Below are positions 15,901-19,801 of a stretch of DNA of 19,801 nt, one piece after another (within the stretch, counting starts at the first letter, position 1; each line of letters begins with the position of its first letter). Location: assembly GCA_021202495.1 (NCBI GenBank), contig JAJQCX010000178.1:1-19801 (forward strand), written 5' to 3'. Source of the DNA: Clostridia bacterium. Its GTDB lineage: Bacteria > Bacillota > Clostridia > UMGS1883. The notes below the pieces were generated by a model. That model did not search any database, was not told where the DNA came from, and saw nothing but the letters and a program-made list of their open reading frames with translations. The position numbers and the translations under genes were made by a program.

Positions 15901-16787
15901 AGTTCGTCGTCCTCAAAGTCGAACGTCTGCACGACCTCGCTCTCGGCAACCGCCGCCTCCGAGCCGTAGGCCTCGATTTCCGACACCTGAACCCAGTTGT
16001 CGCTGTCGGAAGTGTCCTTTGTGTAAATTGTGAACTTTACATACTGCGCTCTCGTAAGCGCAACCTCGTAATACTGTACGTCAAGCGTCTTTTCGCTCCA
16101 CGTCTTTTCAAGCACGGGTTCATAGGTCTGTCCGTCAAGCGACGTTTCAACAGAAAATTCGTAGCTGCGTTCATCGCCCTTGCCGAACGCAATACCCACC
16201 TTGGTTACATTGTATATTGTGTCGAAAACCGCCGCAACGGAGTGGGGTGTTGTTTCCGTCACGCCCTTTGCCGACCAATATGTGTCGAGGTCGCCGTCCG
16301 CGACGCAATCCGCCGTGTGATCGCTTTCGCTTTCAAGCGACGCAAACACATCACTCGTCGTTATCTCAATCTGCATTTCCTCCAAGCTTCCCTCAGAGCA
16401 AGTGAGGGAGGAAACCGGGTCGCAGACAGGCTCCAAATTTGTCTTTTTCCAAAAGTATACGACTGCGTATTGTCCGTTTGCCTCGTCATAGAGTACGGTA
16501 TTTGTCTTTGTGATATACTGCTCCATTGCCGCTTCAAGCTCAACGTCTTCGCTTTCGGATGAAATCTTCATTCCGTCCTTGTCATAAACAACCTCGCGTA
16601 TAACGACAACGCCGTCCTCGTCGCCCACGTTTTTCAGCTTAACCGAATACGCCAGTCTTTCGCCGTCGGTAATGCCGTAGCTTGACGCCGTGACGTTGAA
16701 GTTGTCCGTCGCCATTGTCTGCGGCACAAGACCCACAATAAGCGCCATGCACAGTATCAGGCTGACCAAAACCCTTGATTTTTTCAT
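12906..16787 (-). CDS. Secreted multidomain GH16 glycanase, larger paralog
   Basis: The protein has 1293 residues. In order: signal peptide (1-26), a small beta domain (about 28-118), a first F5/8-type-C domain (about 145-275), a beta-sandwich module split by a second F5/8C domain (about 353-486) and ending near 660, an unsplit second copy of the beta-sandwich module (about 677-902), an AbfB/CBM42-like trefoil (912-1047, with GVSFEVMNRPGYFL and RFKANSTFYKESA), and the GH16 catalytic domain (1051-1293). The active site WPPEIDIFE places Glu1182 as nucleophile, Asp1184 and Glu1187 as acid/base. It differs from the 1057-aa paralog mainly by the extra beta-sandwich copy. AAGGGGGC lies before the ATG, and only 17 bases separate it from the serS stop with no terminator seen, so it may share the parA-parB-serS transcript. 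No wall anchor is visible. The polysaccharide target is unresolved. Confidence 0.92.
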   Translation of the reverse strand: MKKSRVLVSLILCMALIVGLVPQTMATDNFNVTASSYGITDGERLAYSVKLKNVGDEDGVVVIREVVYDKDGMKISSESEDVELEAAMEQYITKTNTVLYDEANGQYAVVYFWKKTNLEPVCDPVSSLTCSEGSLEEMQIEITTSDVFASLESESDHTADCVADGDLDTYWSAKGVTETTPHSVAAVFDTIYNVTKVGIAFGKGDERSYEFSVETSLDGQTYEPVLEKTWSEKTLDVQYYEVALTRAQYVKFTIYTKDTSDSDNWVQVSEIEAYGSEAAVAESEVVQTFDFEDDELDWTIRAMTEETYTDYTPTLGSELYADIAYLPASAGLGVVNGALHVYDNVDRTGQTTLVSSITASQTPESSNVASNVIDGDLDTKWTASSVTDDSPATLTIEMTEQRSISDISIAFGGSSRTYVFSLALSTDGTNYTTVLDKVTYSNSTALKTYSFTETAMQYALFTFYARTDDSNNGWIQVTEIEIFDGEVEGAGGLLAGTQYDTNDDRGKYNITFDMYLPSSSSSYSWSGFSLTDEMVTGGADLSHYAALQVRFSGDGDGVVLKTLSSNQFNEGSLDDFMSTTFKTDTLINFSLDVDPTARSIEMTVDDGTNSETAFIYFNYNDDERTRPSAWSGLEAKWLVFNSGAGAKCEYYVNNVIITHYPEGETTEYVSKLGTLNPTEDNVEFALLSDTQEDYEGSLGASLYGEVLEEAPAESGIEGSAIHLYDAVGRETNSTEGAGGVSAYIDLPYPDRNTAYKIEFTMYAPTADDYGGFSIGSGRNYTVGSDENPLALQMRFKSNSDGIQFNTYADSALNSGTFSALVGSYTAIQVGNPWKITIEVNPHIMEFTVSIDDGVNVQTNKTKKYCGDTSTWINGVKLDTLMINTGIGGCGDIYVGDITLTDLGKTGVEPVSAVNGILRLEAENGTGKYMHHNGSTTVNFAEKQTPNYTRFVERSGLMDSDGVSFEVMNRPGYFLTIVPGTDTIQVAKYEDTARFKANSTFYKESADNSTYSYATYRDPNKFIYDNSGTIAVWSMHSRSRTRFTVKSEASTKLSDNFKGTSLNTSKWRANYPWDSGSLGHHNHLGIARSSNVVVSDGICLLNTTQISSSDWSAVDEDGNSWADLSSYSFTSGKYAGYVGVISSNWGTVYYKNSYFEGSFKQPNVGSGYWNAFWLNASSGWPPEIDIFEYCSSWGSYKTYTNIHKSSSSSSGTYISAGSSIRTNYHTYALDWGDGYMDFYLDGSHYFRATGSVVTAQSNSSVYLIINGGIGGWEGSTPSTYNTGLRIDWVRTFQY

Positions 16788-16804
16788 TAAATAGCCCCCT
16801 TAAA

Positions 16805-18082
16805 TTATTTTGCCGGTATGGTTTTCATACCTCCCATGTAAGGTACAAGTGCGTCCGGTATTGTAATGCTTCCGTCCGCGTTTTGATAATTTTCCAAAAT
16901 TGCCGCCACTGTTCTTCCCACGGCAACGCCCGAGCCGTTCAGCGTGTGAACAAGTTTTGCCTTGTCGGTCGCCGAATCCTTGAATTTGATGTTTGCCCTT
17001 CTTGCCTGGAAGTCCTCAAAATTCGAGCAGGATGAAATCTCAACATATCTGCCGTAGGAGGGCATCCAAACCTCAATGTCATATTTCAGCGCCGCCGTAA
17101 AGCCCAAGTCGCCCACGCATATTCTCACAACGTGATAGGGGAGACCCAACCCCTGCAAAACCTCTTCCGCGTCGTGCGTCAGCTTTTCAAGTTCCTCATA
17201 GCTCTGTTCGGGGCGCGTAAACTTAACAAGCTCGACCTTGTTAAACTGGTGCTGGCGGATAAGTCCGCGAGTGTCGCGTCCGGCGCTGCCCGCCTCCGCA
17301 CGGAAGCAAGCCGTGTAAGCGACGTGTTTGATCGGCAAATCCGCACCATCCAAAATCTGATCGCGGTACATATTTGTCACAGGAACCTCCGCCGTCGGAA
17401 CGAGGAAATATTCCGTTCCCGCAACCTTAAAGGCGTCCTCTTCAAACTTCGGAAGCTGTCCCGTGCCGACCATCGAATTGCGGTGTACCATATACGGCGG
17501 AAATATTTCCGTATAGCCATGCTTTTCGGTGTGCATATCGAGGAAATAGTTTACGATGGCTCTTTCAAGCCTCGCGCCCGCGCCGCGGTAGAGTGTAAAA
17601 CGCGTTCCGGTTATCTTCGCTGCCGTGTCGGGATCGAGAATGTTCAAATCCTTGCCCAAATCCCAATGGGCTTTCGGTTCAAAGTCAAACTTCGTCGGCT
17701 CGCCGTATTTTCTTATTTCCACATTGTCCGCGTCGGTGTCGCCGTCGGGCACCGCGGGGTTCGGCAAATTGGGGATTGTGAGCATCATCTTTTTAAGTGC
17801 GTCTTCAACCTCCGCCGTTTTCGCGTCGAGCTCTTTTACCTTATCGGAAATCTTTTTCATTTCCTCAAAGATGGGCGCTGTGTCTTCGCCCGCCTTTTTC
17901 ATCTGCGGAATTTTCTTGCTCACTTCGTTTTGCTGCTTTTTAAGCTGTTCCGCTTCAAAGAGCAATTCTCTGCGTTCATCGTCCAGCGCGATAACCGCGT
18001 CTATGTCCACGTTTTCCTTTCTGCGTGCAAGCGCCGCCTTAACCCTTTCCGTTTCTCCGCGTATAACCTTAATGTCGAGCAT
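16805..18082 (-). CDS. serS: Seryl-tRNA synthetase
   Basis: A 425-residue class II aminoacyl-tRNA synthetase that charges tRNA-Ser. The N-terminal 100 residues form the tRNA-binding coiled-coil arm. The catalytic core shows the serine-binding TAE (231-233), motif 2 FRAEAGSAGRDTRG (261-274) followed by QHQFNKVE, and motif 3 with VGRTVAAILENYQ near 388-400. The frame is open to an ATG at 18100, but the usual family start MLDIK begins at 18082 and has AAAGGAT eight bases upstream, so 18082 is chosen. The gene follows parB by 51 bases; that gap contains a parS-like site and no space for a T-box leader, although serS genes in this phylum often have one. Transcription with parA-parB is therefore likely. 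All key residues are present. Confidence 0.97.
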   Translation of the reverse strand: MLDIKVIRGETERVKAALARRKENVDIDAVIALDDERRELLFEAEQLKKQQNEVSKKIPQMKKAGEDTAPIFEEMKKISDKVKELDAKTAEVEDALKKMMLTIPNLPNPAVPDGDTDADNVEIRKYGEPTKFDFEPKAHWDLGKDLNILDPDTAAKITGTRFTLYRGAGARLERAIVNYFLDMHTEKHGYTEIFPPYMVHRNSMVGTGQLPKFEEDAFKVAGTEYFLVPTAEVPVTNMYRDQILDGADLPIKHVAYTACFRAEAGSAGRDTRGLIRQHQFNKVELVKFTRPEQSYEELEKLTHDAEEVLQGLGLPYHVVRICVGDLGFTAALKYDIEVWMPSYGRYVEISSCSNFEDFQARRANIKFKDSATDKAKLVHTLNGSGVAVGRTVAAILENYQNADGSITIPDALVPYMGGMKTIPAK

Positions 18083-18103
18083 ATCTATACATCCTTTCAA
18101 AAT

Positions 18104-18119
18104 TGTTTCATGTGAAACA
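18104..18119. other. parS: parS-like ParB-binding site
   Basis: The 16 bases TGTTTCATGTGAAACA match the Bacillus-type parS consensus TGTTNCACGTGAAACA at all but one position (T for C at position 8). ParB nucleates on this site and spreads as a CTP-dependent clamp. It lies in the parB-serS gap, 14 bases after the parB stop and 21 bases before the serS start. Finding it next to parB supports an origin-proximal locus. Confidence 0.85.
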
Positions 18120-18133
18120 TTTTTATTTAATCG

Positions 18134-18979
18134 TTATTTGATCGTATCTAAAATATCCGTTATTCTTATCAAATCCTCCACGGAATAATAATATATTTCA
18201 AGCTTTCCCTGTGTTTCGCCGGAAACTCTCACCTTTGTCGAGAGCTTGTTTTGCAAATCTTTTTCGACGTCGGGGTAAAAGCTCTTTTCCGTTCTCCCTC
18301 TGCGCGGCTGCTTCTTTGTTTCGCGCGCGGCATCCTCCATCTCCCGCACCGTCAGATTTTGCTCTGCGGCGCGTTTTGCCATTTCAACGCGCTTTTCGCT
18401 GCTCTCCACAGCCAAAAGTGCGCGGGCGTGTCCCTGCGAAAGTTTGCCGTTAACAAGCATCTCCCTGATTTCGGGTTCAAGCGTCAAAAGCCTGAGTGTA
18501 TTCGCAACCGCGGGTCGACTTTTTCCGACCTTTTCGCTCACCTTTTCCTGTGTCAGCCCGAACTGCTCCATCAGCGACTGATAACCGAGCGCCTCTTCGA
18601 TAGGATTCAAATCCTCCCTCTGGAGATTTTCAATCAGTGAGATCTCCGCCGCCGCAAGCTCGTCGTAGCTGCGTACCACCGCCGGAATTGTCGTCAATCC
18701 CGCCAAGCGCGACGCGCGCCATCTGCGTTCGCCCGCGATAATCGAATATCGTCCGTTTTCGTTTTTCGTCACGATAATCGGCTGAATGACACCGTACTGC
18801 GAAATCGAATTTGCAAGCGCCTGCAGCTGCTCGCGGTCAAAATGCTTTCGCGGCTGATTTGCTCTCGGTTCTACCTCGGTTACCTTAAGCTCCGTTATAT
18901 CGCCCTCGCTTTTCTTCTCGAACAGCCCCGCGTCAAGCGGCGCGTCGAAAAGCGCGTCCATACCTCTCCCCATTGCCAT
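18134..18979 (-). CDS. parB: Chromosome-partitioning protein ParB (Spo0J)
   Basis: A 281-residue ParB/Spo0J protein. It binds parS, loads on DNA as a CTP-gated clamp and, with ParA, drives origin segregation and condensin loading. The start MAMGRGMDALF is typical; AAGGAGG lies nine bases upstream and the parA stop is four bases away, so the pair is translationally coupled. A longer frame to 19057 would overlap parA by over 70 bases and lacks family similarity. Visible motifs are the N-terminal ANQPRKHFD, the CTP-binding GERRWRA, LIENLQREDLNPIEEA, and a helix-turn-helix around TQEKVSEKVGKSRPAVANTL that reads parS. The C-terminal VEDLIRITDIL region is the dimerisation domain. A basic KKQPRRGR linker precedes it. 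Length is normal for the chromosomal family. Confidence 0.97.
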   Translation of the reverse strand: MAMGRGMDALFDAPLDAGLFEKKSEGDITELKVTEVEPRANQPRKHFDREQLQALANSISQYGVIQPIIVTKNENGRYSIIAGERRWRASRLAGLTTIPAVVRSYDELAAAEISLIENLQREDLNPIEEALGYQSLMEQFGLTQEKVSEKVGKSRPAVANTLRLLTLEPEIREMLVNGKLSQGHARALLAVESSEKRVEMAKRAAEQNLTVREMEDAARETKKQPRRGRTEKSFYPDVEKDLQNKLSTKVRVSGETQGKLEIYYYSVEDLIRITDILDTIK

Positions 18980-18983
18980 GTTT

Positions 18984-19748
18984 TCATGCCTCCTTGTTTT
19001 GCACAAACTCTTCCGCCAAATCGAGATAGCTCTCCGCTCCCTTTGACGAAATGTCATAGTGTATTATCGGCTTGCCGAAGCTCGGCGCTTCGGAGAGCCT
19101 GACATTCCGCGGAACAAGCGTCTTGTAGACCTTGTTCGGGAAAAACTTTTTCACCTCCTCAACCACTTGTGCCGACAAATTTGTACGCGAGTCGTACATC
19201 GTCATCAGTATTCCCTCAATGTCAAGCTGCGGGTTCAAAACCTGCTTTACTTTCCTAATCGTTGTCACAAGCTGCGACACGCCCTCCAGTGCGTAATATT
19301 CGCACTGTATGGGTATTATAACGCTGTCCGACGCCGTCAATACGTTTATCGTGATAAGTCCGAGCGACGGGGGAGCGTCGATAAATATATAGTCGTAATT
19401 TTCCTTCACCGCCGAAAGCGCGTTTTTCAGCTTCGATTCTCTGCCCATTTCGCTGACAAGCTCGATTTCGGCGCCCGAAAGTGAAATGTTTGACGGGCAT
19501 ATATCAAGATTTTCATATGGTGTTTTCACAATCGCCGACGGGGCGTTTTCATCGTTTATCAAAACGTCGTAAACTGTTTTTTCACACCTTCGCTTGTCAA
19601 CGCCTACGCCGGAGGTGGAATTACCCTGCGGGTCGCAGTCGACAAGCAGCACCTTTTTGCCCATTTTCGCAAGACAAGCCGAAAGGTTGACCGCCGTCGT
19701 CGTCTTTCCGACGCCGCCCTTTTGATTTGCAATCGCAATTGTCCTCAA
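18984..19748 (-). CDS. parA: Chromosome-partitioning ATPase ParA (Soj)
   Basis: A 254-residue ParA/Soj ATPase of the small chromosomal type without an N-terminal HTH. The deviant Walker A KGGVGKTT (10-17) follows directly after the start, with LLVDCDPQGN as the A' motif and YIFIDAPPSLG as Walker B. ATP-bound dimers coat DNA and interact with ParB. The start is chosen as TTG at 19748, six bases after GGGGGA; this gives MRTIAIANQKGGVGK, the expected family N-terminus. The ATG at 19787 would add 13 unrelated residues, lies inside a palindrome next to the probable -10, and has no ribosome binding site. Upstream genes, often rsmG and others near oriC, lie outside the window. Confidence 0.96.
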   Translation of the reverse strand: MRTIAIANQKGGVGKTTTAVNLSACLAKMGKKVLLVDCDPQGNSTSGVGVDKRRCEKTVYDVLINDENAPSAIVKTPYENLDICPSNISLSGAEIELVSEMGRESKLKNALSAVKENYDYIFIDAPPSLGLITINVLTASDSVIIPIQCEYYALEGVSQLVTTIRKVKQVLNPQLDIEGILMTMYDSRTNLSAQVVEEVKKFFPNKVYKTLVPRNVRLSEAPSFGKPIIHYDISSKGAESYLDLAEEFVQNKEA

Positions 19749-19767
19749 TAAAATCCCCCACTTTATA

Positions 19768-19794
19768 AATAGCCTTGTATCATACAAGGCTATT
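19768..19794. promoter_or_regulatory. 27-bp palindrome at the parA promoter
   Basis: Arms AATAGCCTTGTAT and ATACAAGGCTATT (13 bp each) surround a single central base, so the element is almost perfectly symmetric DNA rather than a good RNA hairpin. It covers the predicted transcript start (about 19785) and touches the -10. This position suits an operator bound by a dimeric repressor. A hairpin ending an upstream gene is less likely because there is almost no loop, but a smaller loop-opened stem cannot be ruled out. Confidence 0.6.
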
Positions 19795-19797
19795 ATA
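19792..19797 (-). promoter_or_regulatory. Extended -10 of the parA promoter
   Basis: On the minus strand TGTTATAAT is a perfect extended -10 (TGnTATAAT). The -35 would lie beyond the window edge and cannot be checked. Confidence 0.55.
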
Positions 19798-19801
19798 ACA
19801 T

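Noticed and set aside
15768..16562. A 264-codon plus-strand frame opposite the 1293-aa GH16 gene, and similar frames near 13995-14780.
   Set aside because: They are antisense shadows of conserved F5/8C and beta-sandwich coding sequence, with no domain of their own.
18980..19057. Extended parB start at 19057.
   Set aside because: It would overlap parA by over 70 bases with a basic, non-conserved N-terminus; the ATG at 18979 has an AAGGAGG site and the usual MAMGRGMDALF start.

Overview
The window looks like chromosomal DNA of a Gram-positive bacterium, most likely class Clostridia of the Bacillota. The evidence is the soj(parA)-spo0J(parB)-serS gene order, GGAGG-type ribosome binding sites, TTGACA/TATAAT-type promoters with 17-base spacers, and an SLH-domain surface protein. 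All ten supported protein genes lie on the minus strand, so the text reads right to left in transcription order. The species cannot be named from the sequence alone.

Right part (16805-19801): parA, parB and serS. ParA and parB are 4 bases apart, and a 16-bp parS-like site with one mismatch sits in the 51-base gap between parB and serS. This is the usual chromosome-partition locus, normally close to the replication origin. A 27-bp palindrome overlaps the probable parA promoter at the window edge. There is no room for a T-box leader in front of serS.

Middle part (6993-16787): a glycan-degradation cluster. Two large secreted paralogous GH16 enzymes (1293 and 1057 aa) carry F5/8-type-C domains, beta-sandwich modules, a CBM42/AbfB-like beta-trefoil and a C-terminal GH16 catalytic domain. 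They are followed by a cytoplasmic GH1 glycosidase and a cytoplasmic GH43-type beta-propeller protein. The first GH16 gene starts 17 bases after serS with no visible terminator between them, so it may be read from the partition operon. The second GH16 gene has two promoter candidates with intrinsic terminators between them, including a roughly 65-nt structured leader or small RNA that I cannot assign to a known class. The likely scheme is extracellular cleavage by the GH16 enzymes, uptake by a transporter not present here, and intracellular trimming by GH1 and GH43.

Left part (1-6840): a stand-alone ABC exporter half-transporter with a near-perfect promoter; a 951-aa acidic S-layer-type protein with two candidate promoters, a 5'-end hairpin and an optimised-looking codon usage; and an AAA-ATPase-like/PD-(D/E)XK protein flanked by a perfect 55-bp direct repeat. 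That repeat carries the gene's own promoter and ribosome binding site and also supplies its 3' end, which suggests a tandem array of such genes continuing past base 1. No tRNA, rRNA, CRISPR array or insertion sequence was seen.
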